Source: a virus. Taken from it: DNA of 64,000 nt. The DNA is taken from the IMG/VR virus record IMGVR_UViG_3300008107_000063, positions 1 through 64,000 of that record, one strand, 5' to 3'. The position numbers and the translations under genes were made by a program. This document shows positions 1-6,690 of this stretch, one piece after another; the first letter of the stretch is position 1, and the number at the start of each line of letters is the position of its first letter. The notes under the pieces are model-generated. The model was not told the DNA's origin and did no database searches. It was given only the letters and a program-made list of their open reading frames with translations.

Positions 1-1
1 T

Positions 2-526
2 AACAAGATTGCCAATACGAAGCAGTTCCTACTTGGTGCTGCTGGGGACTTACGAGCAATAAATCTGTTGACTCATGCTTTTGTTCCACCACCGCCACCG
101 GTGGGTACCGGGAAGAAGCTAGACGCCTTCATGACCCTAAAGTTCATACCCGAACTACGCTCATGCTTTGATGAACACGGATATTCCTTACCCGAAAGGG
201 ACTCAAGCCAACATGTAGCCGAACACGGTTCAACCATCATGGTTGCCGTAAACGGGATTCTGTACATCGTGGACAGTGACTATTCATGGATTATCGACTC
301 ATCTGGCCTGTTTGCCATAGGTAGTGGGGCACAGTATGCCCTAGGAGCCTTACAGGTATTGGTGAATGGCAAGAAGCTAGAACTGCAGCAGGCGAAGAGG
401 GTAGCCCTAAAGGCTATTGCTATTGCTGCGAAGTATGACCCTGGAACTGGGGCTCCATACTCAACCCATATACAAGAACCTACCACCAAGCCGAAAGGTC
501 AAAGTGGAACTAGAAGTACCCGATGA
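2..526 (+). CDS. Proteasome beta/HslV-like Ntn-hydrolase, 5' end outside window
   Basis: The frame is open to the window edge, so the N-terminus, including any catalytic Thr, is not visible; 174 residues remain. Near the start is FLLGAAGDLR, then GILYIVDSDYSW and AIGSGAQYALGAL around residues 90-115. This order of GxxGDxR, a short strand motif and a GSGxxYALGAL helix is typical of T1-family proteasome-beta/HslV folds. In that family it forms a self-compartmentalised protease. An internal TTG at 68 could be mistaken for a start but falls inside the fold. The tail after about residue 150 is Lys/Thr-rich and not conserved-looking. Actinobacterial hosts have proteasomes; whether this one assembles alone or with host subunits cannot be told. 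The family call is fairly sure, activity unknown. Confidence 0.72.
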   Translation, partial: NKIANTKQFLLGAAGDLRAINLLTHAFVPPPPPVGTGKKLDAFMTLKFIPELRSCFDEHGYSLPERDSSQHVAEHGSTIMVAVNGILYIVDSDYSWIIDSSGLFAIGSGAQYALGALQVLVNGKKLELQQAKRVALKAIAIAAKYDPGTGAPYSTHIQEPTTKPKGQSGTRSTR

Positions 527-782
527 AAATGATGGATTAGAAGTACCTGAGCCTCCATCAGAACGTGATATACAAGATAACGGGTGGATGTTCTACGCAA
601 ACTGTAAGGGACGTACGAACGAGATGTTCCCGAAGGGGCATAAGGACAATGCGCTGGAGTTCCCTGTGGCGGATATGCACGGCATATGGGCAGGGATGAC
701 TAGCAGGCAGCTAGCAGCGGAACAGAGGCGTAGGGGTGTAGGAGCAATCAGGCCGACGCTAAGTCAAATGTGGGGCGATTGA
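504..782 (+). CDS. Degenerate WhiB-like protein lacking the Cys cluster
   Basis: I chose the GTG at 504 because GAAAGG lies 5 nt upstream; it overlaps the previous gene by 23 nt. The 92-residue product has the WhiB frame: a WMFYANCKG segment, a MFPKG (FFP-like) motif, the GIWAGMT turn and a basic tail with RRRG. Canonical WhiB proteins hold a 4Fe-4S cluster with four Cys, three of them in a CxxCxxxxxC helix between the FFP motif and the G[VI]WGG turn. Here that stretch is only about 14 residues and has no Cys, so one Cys remains. It cannot bind a cluster in the usual way. It could be a decoy or a DNA-binding remnant; that is inference. Confidence 0.6.
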   Translation: MELEVPDENDGLEVPEPPSERDIQDNGWMFYANCKGRTNEMFPKGHKDNALEFPVADMHGIWAGMTSRQLAAEQRRRGVGAIRPTLSQMWGD

Positions 783-783
783 A

Positions 784-1122
784 CTAAGTTCCCCTGACGC
801 CGCATTTTTGGCAGAACTGCATGTTTTGTAGTTCCTCCCACACCGGCTCGCAGTCAGTCTTCCCGCACGGTTGGAGTATTACTTCCCCCACCATGTAGGC
901 GCGAATCTGGTCAGCGGTCGTCGGCTTTGGTGCGGCGGGTGGCGGCGCGGGTGGCAGCCCCCGGGATTCTCGTACTGCTTCATACAGCACCGTCGAGACC
1001 CACTGGTTTATCCGTGCTTCGCCACAGGCGTCGAGTATGGCGTTCTTCAGCCAGCCCGGTATTTGGACAACCAGGTTGTACTTACCGTCTGGTAGCTCAG
1101 CGCGCTGGGGTGTCCGAGACAT
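784..1122 (-). CDS. Ribbon-helix-helix-like protein with C-terminal zinc motif
   Basis: 112 residues. Residues 13-50 (KYNLVVQIPGWLKNAI and on) look like an RHH strand plus two helices. A Pro/Ala-rich linker follows, then a Cys array CGKTDCEP...FCQKCG at the C-terminus that can bind zinc. It overlaps the upstream RHH gene by 26 nt, so the two are co-transcribed. A similar RHH-plus-Cys layout occurs in the gene at 29895-30206. Function is not known; a DNA-binding regulator is likely. Confidence 0.5.
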   Translation of the reverse strand: MSRTPQRAELPDGKYNLVVQIPGWLKNAILDACGEARINQWVSTVLYEAVRESRGLPPAPPPAAPKPTTADQIRAYMVGEVILQPCGKTDCEPVWEELQNMQFCQKCGVRGT

Positions 1123-1276
1123 CTTTATCCACGAGCGTCAAGAGATACTCCGTGATTGTCATGTCGTAGGCGTCTGCCATGTCGACTATCCGGTTCTTGA
1201 TGTCGGCGGAGACGCGCATGGTTATCGTCGTTTCGCCGGCCGCGTGCTGTGGCGGCCTACCCATCCTCTTGCGCAT
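1097..1276 (-). CDS. Small ribbon-helix-helix DNA-binding protein
   Basis: A 59-residue gene. The core ETTITMRVSADIKNRIVDMA followed by DMTITEYLLTLV fits the Arc/MetJ beta-strand, helix, helix pattern, preceded by a basic RKRMGRPPQ arm. RHH proteins of this size bind DNA as dimers, usually as autorepressors or antitoxins; no toxin partner is evident. No clear SD precedes the ATG at 1276, so the start could be the second ATG four codons in. It lies between the helicase-loader gene and the RHH/zinc gene. Confidence 0.6.
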   Translation of the reverse strand: MRKRMGRPPQHAAGETTITMRVSADIKNRIVDMADAYDMTITEYLLTLVDKDVSDTPAR

Positions 1277-1290
1277 GGCAAGAGATTACT

Positions 1291-1761
1291 TTACGGAATC
1301 AGTTTGTAGTGGAGCTTTTCCCATTCACGTACTTGCTCCTGGTAGGCTTCCGAGAAGAATGTTCGGTCTCCATTGGTGTTCACTGCGACGGAGGATATGC
1401 CTCCCATCAGGCGTACGGTGGCGAGCACGCAGGGATGATACTTATCTTCAGCGTAGGTGCCAGAGGACACTGATTCTGACAGTGAGCGGACCTGACCCCA
1501 CGCTTCGACAGGAGAGGGAGCCGGCGGCAATTGGCTGCACGCCTTCAGTACGGCTTTCCGAATCTGACCTGGACGCGGCATGTACGTGTCGTGCAGGGCT
1601 GCGGTCGATATGGCTTGTACGACGGCGGCGTACTCCAGGTCAAGAATAAACTCAGCCCAGGCGCGCAGAGCAGCCTTCTTGGGGGCATCTGAGCTAGGCA
1701 GGCGGTCGTTCCAGTGCGAGTAGAGAAGTTCTACTGCTTTGACTACTTCGTCCTTGGTCAT
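1291..1761 (-). CDS. Replicative helicase-loader-like protein
   Basis: 156 residues. The N-terminal half (W..FILDLEYAAVVQAI, then DTYMPRPGQIRKAV at about 60-70) matches the pattern of G39P/DnaI-type helicase loaders: short helices ending in a P-[RT]-P-x-x-I-R motif. Such proteins deliver the replicative helicase to the origin complex. ATGA overlap with the upstream gene at 1758 means tight translational coupling with a replication-organiser-like protein, which supports the call. The C-terminal part is not recognised. Confidence 0.5.
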   Translation of the reverse strand: MTKDEVVKAVELLYSHWNDRLPSSDAPKKAALRAWAEFILDLEYAAVVQAISTAALHDTYMPRPGQIRKAVLKACSQLPPAPSPVEAWGQVRSLSESVSSGTYAEDKYHPCVLATVRLMGGISSVAVNTNGDRTFFSEAYQEQVREWEKLHYKLIP

Positions 1762-2120
1762 TCTTCCTCCACCGTCGGCTTGTACATACTAGCGAATTTC
1801 TTGACACGCCAATCATCGCGGAAGATGAGCTCGAGTGACGTGTACTGCTTGCCGAGGTCATTCCCACCCATGTGGAACTCGGACTGAGAGCATCCCAGTA
1901 CTGCCTTGATGGCTTTCTGTGCTCCGTGGCCGGCGATGCCGCGTGTGATGGCCTGGCGGCGGCTGTGGGTCAATTCAGGGCGGCGGCCGCGACCCGACCA
2001 AAATGTATCCACCCAAACAGTAAAGACCTCGAGTATGGAACTTTCTGTCACGGAAGAAAAGTATGGGAGATTTTCTACCTGAACTTTTTTACCCGACAAT
2101 TTTTTGTGCGCCAAAATCAA
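1758..2120 (-). CDS. Replication-initiator/organiser-like protein (C-terminal domain type)
   Basis: 120 residues from a TTG at 2120 preceded by AAGGAG. Residues 63-112 carry the pattern GCSQSEFHMGGN, then a Y..LELIFRD motif, which I associate with the C-terminal part of phage replication proteins encoded next to helicase loaders. It is coupled to the helicase-loader-like gene. A 15-bp perfect inverted repeat lies just upstream of the start, so autoregulation is plausible. The last codons overlap a copy of the recurrent CCACCGTC element. Confidence 0.45.
   Translation of the reverse strand: MILAHKKLSGKKVQVENLPYFSSVTESSILEVFTVWVDTFWSGRGRRPELTHSRRQAITRGIAGHGAQKAIKAVLGCSQSEFHMGGNDLGKQYTSLELIFRDDWRVKKFASMYKPTVEEE
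1764..1777 (+). repeat. CTTCCNCCACCGTC element copy inside a 3' gene end
   Basis: CTTCCTCCACCGTC, one base off the recurrent element, over the last codons (PTVEEE) of the replication-like gene. It may be chance, but the same situation recurs at 4033-4046. Confidence 0.35.
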
Positions 2121-2138
2121 TTACTCCTTCTACCCGAC

Positions 2139-2181
2139 AATTAGTACTACAACATATTGGTAGGGAGTTGTAGTACTAATT
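2139..2181. repeat. 15-bp perfect inverted repeat, candidate operator
   Basis: AATTAGTACTACAAC and its exact complement are separated by 13 nt, ending 19 nt upstream of the TTG start at 2120. Position suggests an operator or attenuator for the replication pair. Confidence 0.6.
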
Positions 2182-2354
2182 AAGACTTATCTTACTCATA
2201 AGACTTAATCTATTTACTATTTACGGTTCTAACACAATCAGCGCTAGCTGATGTCTTAGAATCCAATTACTGTTCAGTACTGTTACCCACCCCCCTATAG
2301 TCCCCCCTCCCACGAGGCAGAAGAGTACTAAAAATGAATTAGGGCAGCACAAAT

Positions 2355-2380
2355 AACGTTGCTGGATTTTGGGCAACGTT
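2355..2380. terminator. Hairpin, possible terminator
   Basis: AACGTTGC / GCAACGTT, 8 bp, 10-nt loop. No strong U-tract on either side, so it could equally be a protein site. Confidence 0.35.
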
Positions 2381-2472
2381 TACTGAAGGTTTTAGGCCGG
2401 CCTTCGTATGTAGGGGGTGAGCGTAGCAGGCTCGAGTGGGTCACGCAACCATGATGTGGGAATTTCTTTGAG

Positions 2473-2489
2473 CTCTTCCGCCACCGTCA
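2473..2489 (+). repeat. Recurrent separator element, copy 1
   Basis: CTCTTCCGCCACCGTCAA. This is the leftmost clear copy of an asymmetric element, consensus CTTCCRCCACCGTCAAAG, found about sixteen times between here and 18.7 kb, always in + orientation whichever way the flanking genes run. Most copies are followed within roughly 15-40 nt by AGCCCCG. Here CGACAGCCCCGAC follows. Confidence 0.75.
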
Positions 2490-2643
2490 AATGCTAGCCA
2501 GCGCTGCGGGCTCGACAGCCCCGACATCCCCGAACATGTGTTCGTAATGGTGTACTCTATTCCCCGGGAGGTCCCCTTCCCTCCTAGAGGGTTAAGAGTC
2601 CTAGTTGCAGCTTGTGGGTAGGTTGGCTGCACTAGGGCTCCCC

Positions 2644-3129
2644 TCACACCAGTTCTTTTTCGAACCAGCCGTGATTGAGCATTATGCCGATGGCTGCGTA
2701 GCCGGCGACATCGAGGATGTTGTCTTTAATCGATTCGTTCTGGGGCTCTGCAGCTTTTAGGATGAGGTGCTCGAGGCGTGCAATCTTGTCATGGCAGCGC
2801 ACGATGACGCCGTAGGTCCCAAAGCGGAGAATGTTGTTGTGGCCGTAATCGCGCTGCTTACGGATTAGCGTGTCAATTAGCTCCTGCGGTGTAAAGCTAT
2901 TTCCAGTGTTCGTTGCATAGCGGTAAGCCGTGCGGCCGACGCCGGCCCAATGAAGAGAAGTACTCTCACTTTCCTTGTTACGCGAGAAGTCTTCTTCGAG
3001 GTAGGTAAACGCGAGACGAAGCTCGGCGATAACTATCGCGGGAGGCTGCTTCGGGAAGTCCATTATCTTCTCGACAGCCGCTGCGGCCGCGTCATTCCAG
3101 GTTTCGATGGGGTTAGTTAATGTGTTCAT
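2644..3129 (-). CDS. DUF1599/Nmad1-like protein
   Basis: 161 residues. The C-terminal half reads RKQRDYG..N, then DKIARLEHL, then DNILDVAGYAAIGIM. This is the DYG / K-x-R / D-x-x-D-x-x-x-Y order of DUF1599 (nucleotide-modification-associated domain 1), an all-alpha fold related to NTP pyrophosphohydrolases. Such proteins are found in phages with modified or tightly managed nucleotide pools. The N-terminal 80 residues are predicted helical and unassigned. Confidence 0.55.
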   Translation of the reverse strand: MNTLTNPIETWNDAAAAAVEKIMDFPKQPPAIVIAELRLAFTYLEEDFSRNKESESTSLHWAGVGRTAYRYATNTGNSFTPQELIDTLIRKQRDYGHNNILRFGTYGVIVRCHDKIARLEHLILKAAEPQNESIKDNILDVAGYAAIGIMLNHGWFEKELV

Positions 3130-3142
3130 GCGGTAATACTAG

Positions 3143-3160
3143 TTCTTCCGCCACCGTAAA
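3143..3160 (+). repeat. Recurrent separator element, variant copy
   Basis: TTCTTCCGCCACCGTAAAAG, with A for C after CCGT. It sits in the short gap between the genes at 2644 and 3170, and the following AGAGTTGT is shared with the copies at 4033 and 6910. Confidence 0.65.
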
Positions 3161-3169
3161 AGAGTTGTA

Positions 3170-3355
3170 CTAGGAACCTTTTTTGGTGGGTTTCTTCTCC
3201 AGGATGGCACCAGGGCCGCCAGATAGGAGCTCCATGGTCTGGGGCTTTCCAGTGTGAGACTTCTTGTTTGCGCAAACAGGTGGAGTCGAGACAGAGACCA
3301 TCAACTCCACCTTGTTGCTGCACTTTGGGCATTTCCATGCGAACCTCTTAGACAT
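3170..3355 (-). CDS. Small zinc-ribbon protein
   Basis: From ATG 3355 the product is 61 residues beginning MSKRFAWKCPKCSNKVEL, with CPKC and a later PVCANKK; one zinc-ribbon half is clear, the second less so. Upstream in-frame ATGs at 3376 and 3478 would extend it, but the extension overlaps the next gene and looks non-coding. No SD supports any of the three. Function unknown. Confidence 0.45.
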   Translation of the reverse strand: MSKRFAWKCPKCSNKVELMVSVSTPPVCANKKSHTGKPQTMELLSGGPGAILEKKPTKKGS

Positions 3356-3434
3356 GGTCCGGGATGGTAGCACCATTTTTGTCAACTGCAGGTGAATAGC
3401 GCTACGACGGCCAAAGCGAATATCACTGTGGCCA

Positions 3435-3746
3435 TTATTGTTCGCCTGCCAGGCTGCGGATGTACTGCAGAATTTCATGACGTTTCTCGTCTGGCTGGTC
3501 TGCGTAGACCTTGAACATGATGCTGACGAAGCTCTTAAGTACCTCGAGCATGCAATCGTTCAGCAGCTGGCCAGCTTCATCGATGAGGTCTTCAATCTCG
3601 TCGACGGTCCCAGCAGCGATAATTTCACGACGCCCAGGGTGGTCGAGGTGCACGCAGCGGATTTGGGGGCTCAGTGGGAACCCCTTCTTTTCCAGGGAGT
3701 CCCAGATATAGAGGTCTTCATATGGGTTGGGCATGTCATCAAACAT
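3435..3746 (-). CDS. Hypothetical acidic helical protein
   Basis: 103 residues, ATG 3746 with AGAAAGGA upstream. Starts MFDDMPNPYEDLYIWD, then a helix rich in Asp/Glu (TVDEIEDLIDEAGQLL). No family recognised. It stands as a separate leftward gene between the Zn-ribbon gene and the Arg-rich gene at 3764. Confidence 0.55.
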   Translation of the reverse strand: MFDDMPNPYEDLYIWDSLEKKGFPLSPQIRCVHLDHPGRREIIAAGTVDEIEDLIDEAGQLLNDCMLEVLKSFVSIMFKVYADQPDEKRHEILQYIRSLAGEQ

Positions 3747-3763
3747 GTTGTTCCTTTCTGTAG

Positions 3764-4003
3764 TTACCAGTGCCGCCAGCTGCGGCCCCAGCGGGGAGAT
3801 GTGTTACGTAGGTAGCGCGCAAAGCGCGGGAGAATCTTTTCCACAACCTCGGGGATAAAGATGTGGACAAAGATGTCGAGGCAGCGAATAAAACGACAAG
3901 GGCTGCCGAGTTTAAATCGACTTACTGGGGGGAGTTCGAAACGCGGTAGTTCACGGAGGGTTTCCTTGAGAGTCAATTCACGTGTCAGCATTTGGTGAGT
4001 CAT
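3764..4003 (-). CDS. Hypothetical basic protein
   Basis: 79 residues; N-terminus LTRELTLKETLRELPRFELP is helical and the tail RNTSPRWGRSWRHW is basic and aromatic. No SD is obvious before ATG 4003. It lies 14 bases after the end of the gene at 4017, within the same leftward run. No function recognised. Confidence 0.4.
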   Translation of the reverse strand: MTHQMLTRELTLKETLRELPRFELPPVSRFKLGSPCRFIRCLDIFVHIFIPEVVEKILPRFARYLRNTSPRWGRSWRHW

Positions 4004-4016
4004 AGTAGCTACTTAG

Positions 4017-4244
4017 TTATGTAATTACAACCTCTTCCACCACCGTAAAAGAGTTGTCAGCGCTTTTTGGCAGTGGGAGTGTCACTGGCTCCAGGGCCAG
4101 AAGGAAACGTTCGACGCTCGAGAGGATTGTCGAGACGTCTTCGGGTGAGAAAGGTTTGTCAGTCACTGCCAAGGCGGCCGCATGCGAGATGCGTTCTTGT
4201 AGTAGCGCTGCAGCGATGACTATCTCGTCGTAGATGTCATCCAT
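4017..4244 (-). CDS. Hypothetical helical protein
   Basis: 75 residues, last member of the overlapping chain of leftward genes that begins at 5801; it overlaps its upstream neighbour by 8 nt. Mainly helical (DEIVIAAALLQERISHAAAL). Its last codons (FTVVEEVVIT) are written over a copy of the separator element, showing the element can be fixed inside a gene end. Confidence 0.5.
   Translation of the reverse strand: MDDIYDEIVIAAALLQERISHAAALAVTDKPFSPEDVSTILSSVERFLLALEPVTLPLPKSADNSFTVVEEVVIT
4033..4050 (+). repeat. Separator element copy inside a gene end
   Basis: CTCTTCCACCACCGTAAAAG, overlapping the 3' end of the leftward gene at 4017; followed by GAGTTGT as at 3160. Confidence 0.65.
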
Positions 4245-4479
4245 TTTCAGGCTCGTCTTTCATCACTCCATACTCCAGAACAGCGTCGAAGACTTCGCCA
4301 CGCAAACTGTTGAAGGAAACATCTTCCAACTCTGAAACAATCATCGCCCACTTTTCTGCAGGCAACCACATTTCGTCGTCGGGGTCAAAGTCGAACGACT
4401 CTTTGTCAAACAAGAGCACAAAGACGTCGTCGTCGTCATGCATCTCATTGATGGCCGCTTTCAGTTCAGAAATCTTCAC
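4237..4479 (-). CDS. Hypothetical acidic protein
   Basis: 80 residues, start ATG overlapping the upstream stop as ATGA. Sequence opens MKISELKAAINEMHDDDDVFVLLF, a helix then an acidic strand; this kind of short ELKxxI...DDxxV start is common in small phage proteins. No function can be assigned. Confidence 0.55.
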   Translation of the reverse strand: MKISELKAAINEMHDDDDVFVLLFDKESFDFDPDDEMWLPAEKWAMIVSELEDVSFNSLRGEVFDAVLEYGVMKDEPENG

Positions 4480-4790
4480 TTGTACTCATTTCCATATTCG
4501 CCTAGGTCACCTGTGCGATTGATTGCTGGGTAAACAGGTCCGTAGCCATTTTTGTCGAGCAGGTCGCTGACCATTTCTAGACACTCTCCGTCGGTCGCTA
4601 GTTCTCCGTCGATGCGCACAATGCGAATAATTTCCTTGATGATTTCCTCAGGCGTCATGAGCAACTCTTTCTCTAGTTGTTTTTCTACTTCTATGCACGC
4701 GTTACACATTTCTTCTTCACACGTGCAGTTGTCAGGTATCGGGAATTCCCAAACATCAGCGGGGATGGGAATGTTGTGTACCGCTCTCAT
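4476..4790 (-). CDS. Hypothetical Cys-containing protein
   Basis: 104 residues, coupled by ATGA to both neighbours. An N-terminal NCTCEEEMCNACIE segment (residues 21-34) has CxC and CxxC and may bind metal; the rest is helical and acidic and ends GEYGNEYK. Unknown function. Confidence 0.55.
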   Translation of the reverse strand: MRAVHNIPIPADVWEFPIPDNCTCEEEMCNACIEVEKQLEKELLMTPEEIIKEIIRIVRIDGELATDGECLEMVSDLLDKNGYGPVYPAINRTGDLGEYGNEYK

Positions 4791-5017
4791 TGTTCTTGCA
4801 ACACTTCATCTAGCGCTTCATAGTCGAGCGATTCGTCTAACCAGGCTACGCCGTCTGGGGTTCCTGCTGACGTGTACACAAGATAGTTAGTTGCGAAATC
4901 ACGGTACGTCACTTCCTTATCAAGGCTTATGACCATGTTGTACAAAAATTCGTCATTCATTAGCCACAAGGCCACGTTCCACGTTGCGTGGTTTTTCCAT
5001 CCGTTGTAATCGCTCAT
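4787..5017 (-). CDS. Conserved phage protein, NGWKNHATWNVALW family (DUF7249-like)
   Basis: I place the start at ATG 5017 (MSDYNGWKNHATWNV) because it overlaps the upstream stop as ATGA; the longer frame upstream runs through that gene. The NGWKNHATWNVALW block followed by a D-rich helical tail is a widespread small phage/bacterial family of unknown role. 76 residues. Confidence 0.6.
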   Translation of the reverse strand: MSDYNGWKNHATWNVALWLMNDEFLYNMVISLDKEVTYRDFATNYLVYTSAGTPDGVAWLDESLDYEALDEVLQEQ

Positions 5018-5484
5018 GCATCCACTCCACAGTTTGCGCAATACGAGTCGTACTCGTGATTGCATAAAACCTTCTCAATAATTTTTGGCTCCACTGTGCC
5101 GTAGTCAAGGCTGTAACAGTGAATCTCTACAGGGTCGTTTTCTTTAGCGACGATGACGTAGATGTATTCCGCATAGCACTCGATTGCTTCTTCAAACGTC
5201 TTTATGAACGGTTCGTTTGGCGTATCGGTGTAATACTTGCCCCAGTATTCTTTTATCTCTATGTGGTTGCCGAACGTGTCGTCATCTTCTTGCTGAAATG
5301 GGCTAAGGAAAGACCAGCCGTTATGTTCGTCAAGTAGGACACGACATGTTGTTTCGTACCCGTCACGACGGATGAACTCGGAAAGAACGCCCATCATGTG
5401 TGTGGGGTATCCATCCCAGTGGACATAGCGCCCCTCTAGTTCGCCGTTTTCCAACTGGCGTGCAACAACTGAACGAGTTGCCAT
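5014..5484 (-). CDS. Conserved phage protein with C-terminal zinc motif
   Basis: 156 residues. GRYVHWDGYPTHMMGVL near the N-terminus is a recurrent actinophage motif; the end, LCNHEYDSYCANCG, supplies three Cys and a His for a zinc knuckle. Start ATG 5484 overlaps the previous stop by one base (TAATG). Function unknown. Confidence 0.6.
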   Translation of the reverse strand: MATRSVVARQLENGELEGRYVHWDGYPTHMMGVLSEFIRRDGYETTCRVLLDEHNGWSFLSPFQQEDDDTFGNHIEIKEYWGKYYTDTPNEPFIKTFEEAIECYAEYIYVIVAKENDPVEIHCYSLDYGTVEPKIIEKVLCNHEYDSYCANCGVDA

Positions 5485-5645
5485 TATTCTTCCCCCTTTA
5501 TGATTTCGACGGTGATGTTTTCCATGTGTGGACCAAAATCTTCTGTGTTGCGATTGCTATAGAAGAAATCGTCAATCATGCAGTTCAGCACCTCGTACGG
5601 GTCTACCTCGTCTGGTACCGACAGTTTGATAAGAATCTCTTTCAT
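5484..5645 (-). CDS. Hypothetical 53-aa protein
   Basis: Reads MKEILIKLSVPDEVDPYEVL, then an acidic helix and IIKGEE. It starts 3 nt after the upstream stop and ends in a TAATG overlap, so coupling supports it as real. A beta strand plus helix; no family recognised. Confidence 0.6.
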   Translation of the reverse strand: MKEILIKLSVPDEVDPYEVLNCMIDDFFYSNRNTEDFGPHMENITVEIIKGEE

Positions 5646-5648
5646 TGT

Positions 5649-5801
5649 TTATTCCTCTTCTTCGTCGTCTGGCATACAGTTGATGCAGGTGTAGATGATG
5701 ATTGCGGGCTTGACATCGTCTTTGATGCTCAGCATCCCGTAGTACGGGTTCCAAGTGTCTTTGCACTTGTGGCAGTTCCAGTAGGTCAGTTCGCCTGACA
5801 T
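5649..5801 (-). CDS. 50-aa zinc-ribbon protein, first gene of the leftward chain
   Basis: MSGELTYWNCHKCKDTWNP, then YTCINCMPDDEEEE: two CxxC knuckles about 28 residues apart, a minimal zinc ribbon with an acidic tail. AAAGGGGAA lies upstream. It is the first cistron of a chain of coupled genes running to 4017, driven by the promoter at 5844-5873. Confidence 0.65.
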   Translation of the reverse strand: MSGELTYWNCHKCKDTWNPYYGMLSIKDDVKPAIIIYTCINCMPDDEEEE

Positions 5802-5843
5802 GTGTTCCCCTTTGATAGTTAGTAGTTAGTAGTTGTGGGGTGC

Positions 5844-5873
5844 ACGCTACACCCCACTTAGCCATTTTTGCAA
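5844..5873 (-). promoter_or_regulatory. Sigma70-like promoter for the leftward chain
   Basis: TTGCAA (5868-5873), 18-bp spacer, TAGCGT (5844-5849). Weaker than the others here, and a GTGGGGTG / CACCCCAC repeat overlaps the -10. Confidence 0.4.
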
Positions 5874-5886
5874 GTGGCTACTGCTA

Positions 5887-5909
5887 GATTATTTTGTGAC
5901 TTTGGTCAC
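5887..5909 (-). terminator. Short terminator overlapping a stop codon
   Basis: GTGAC-CAAA-GTCAC then AAAATAATC on the minus strand, overlapping the stop of the gene at 5906. The same core hairpin appears in the strong terminator behind ssb (43927). Confidence 0.45.
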
Positions 5910-6115
5910 GCCATAACTTTGACACGGTGGCGCTCCACCCATACCTCGCCCTTGCCGTTTAGTGGCTTGACGAGATAGTCAATGTGTCCGAAGCGGACAC
6001 GCACGTCAGCAATCTTCACGCCGACGTCTAGCCCTTCCATTGAAAGCACGCCGACTTCACCACGTGCTGTCTCAGGCTTGATTTTCTCTACCTGCTGTTT
6101 GTCATAGGTTTCCAC
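5906..6115 (-). CDS. Hypothetical 69-aa protein
   Basis: GTG start at 6115 with AAGGAG 6 nt upstream. After a basic N-terminus it is mainly beta (VGVLSMEGLDVGVKIADVRV, then VWVERHRVKVM), suggesting a small barrel. Own promoter at 6146-6174 and a hairpin at its stop, so a single-gene unit. Function unknown. Confidence 0.55.
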   Translation of the reverse strand: METYDKQQVEKIKPETARGEVGVLSMEGLDVGVKIADVRVRFGHIDYLVKPLNGKGEVWVERHRVKVMA

Positions 6116-6145
6116 TGCTTCTCCTTTTCTGTAGTGGTGACCTAA

Positions 6146-6174
6146 AAGTTATCCAGTACACCTGACAAACACAA
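6146..6174 (-). promoter_or_regulatory. Promoter, TTGTGT-17-TAACTT
   Basis: -35 TTGTGT at 6169-6174, 17-bp spacer, -10 TAACTT at 6146-6151, 31 bases before the GTG at 6115. Confidence 0.6.
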
Positions 6175-6210
6175 CACGAAAGGCCAAACTTTTCTCGAGG
6201 GCCACGTGTC

Positions 6211-6233
6211 ATCCACCACCGTCTGGTTGTAGC
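6211..6233 (+). repeat. Separator element with AGCCCCG half
   Basis: ATCCACCACCGTCTGG followed 5 bases later by AGCCCCG; GCCCCGCGGGGC (palindromic) comes 20 nt further on. Confidence 0.65.
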
Positions 6234-6309
6234 CCCGTTACCGGCAGCGGCCCCGCGGGGCTTCTGGGGTTCCGCCGCAGCCGGCAGCCGGTCGAGTAGT
6301 GTCAAGAGT

Positions 6310-6690
6310 ATGAACCGATGGGACAAAAACATTCAAGCACTATCCGCCTATGTTGCCGAGAACGGCACAGCACTCGTACCGACCTCGTACAAATGTTTAG
6401 TGGACGGCGAGACGGTATCGCTGGGGTCGTGGGTGACCTATGTGCGTATCAAGTACCGCGCTGGAACGCTTCAGATGGAACGCATGGCTCAGATGGAAAA
6501 CTTCCCTGGTTGGACATGGGGTCCTTGTAAGCCTGGACCGATGGGTAACCCTGACCGTGACAAGCAGATGGTCGCTATGCGTCAGGCTGGCAAGTCACTC
6601 CAAAGCATCGGAGACGAATACGGCTTGTCAAGGCAACGAGTTCATCAAATCCTAAATCGCATGGGACATCGGGAAACCGCTAGTGCCTAG
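6310..6690 (+). CDS. Helicase-associated-domain protein with sigma-like HTH
   Basis: 126 residues in two parts. Residues 35-70 (LGSWVTYVRIKYRAGTL and the following aromatic-rich stretch) match the helicase-associated (HA) repeat, a small DNA-binding three-helix unit. Residues 86-120 (RQAGKSLQSIGDEYGLSRQR then VHQILNR) form a region-4-type HTH. ATG 6310 follows TAGTGT (6297-6302) by 7 nt, so the mRNA may be leaderless. Likely a transcription regulator; the target is unknown. Confidence 0.6.
   Translation: MNRWDKNIQALSAYVAENGTALVPTSYKCLVDGETVSLGSWVTYVRIKYRAGTLQMERMAQMENFPGWTWGPCKPGPMGNPDRDKQMVAMRQAGKSLQSIGDEYGLSRQRVHQILNRMGHRETASA

Larger units (their letters stand above)
2121..2643. other. 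523-base gene-free regulatory stretch
   Basis: No credible gene on either strand. It holds a 15-bp inverted repeat (2139-2181), direct copies of TAAGACTTA near 2180-2210, a hairpin (2355-2380), a 10-bp palindrome AGGCCGGCCT near 2394, and one copy of the recurrent separator (2473-2489). It is the upstream region of the leftward replication pair and the downstream region of the next leftward operon. An origin or a major operator region is possible; nothing decides between them. Confidence 0.5.

Noticed and set aside
2441-2647. 68-residue frame in the gap at 2.1-2.6 kb
   Set aside because: No SD, no recognisable sequence, and it contains the separator element; treated as non-coding.
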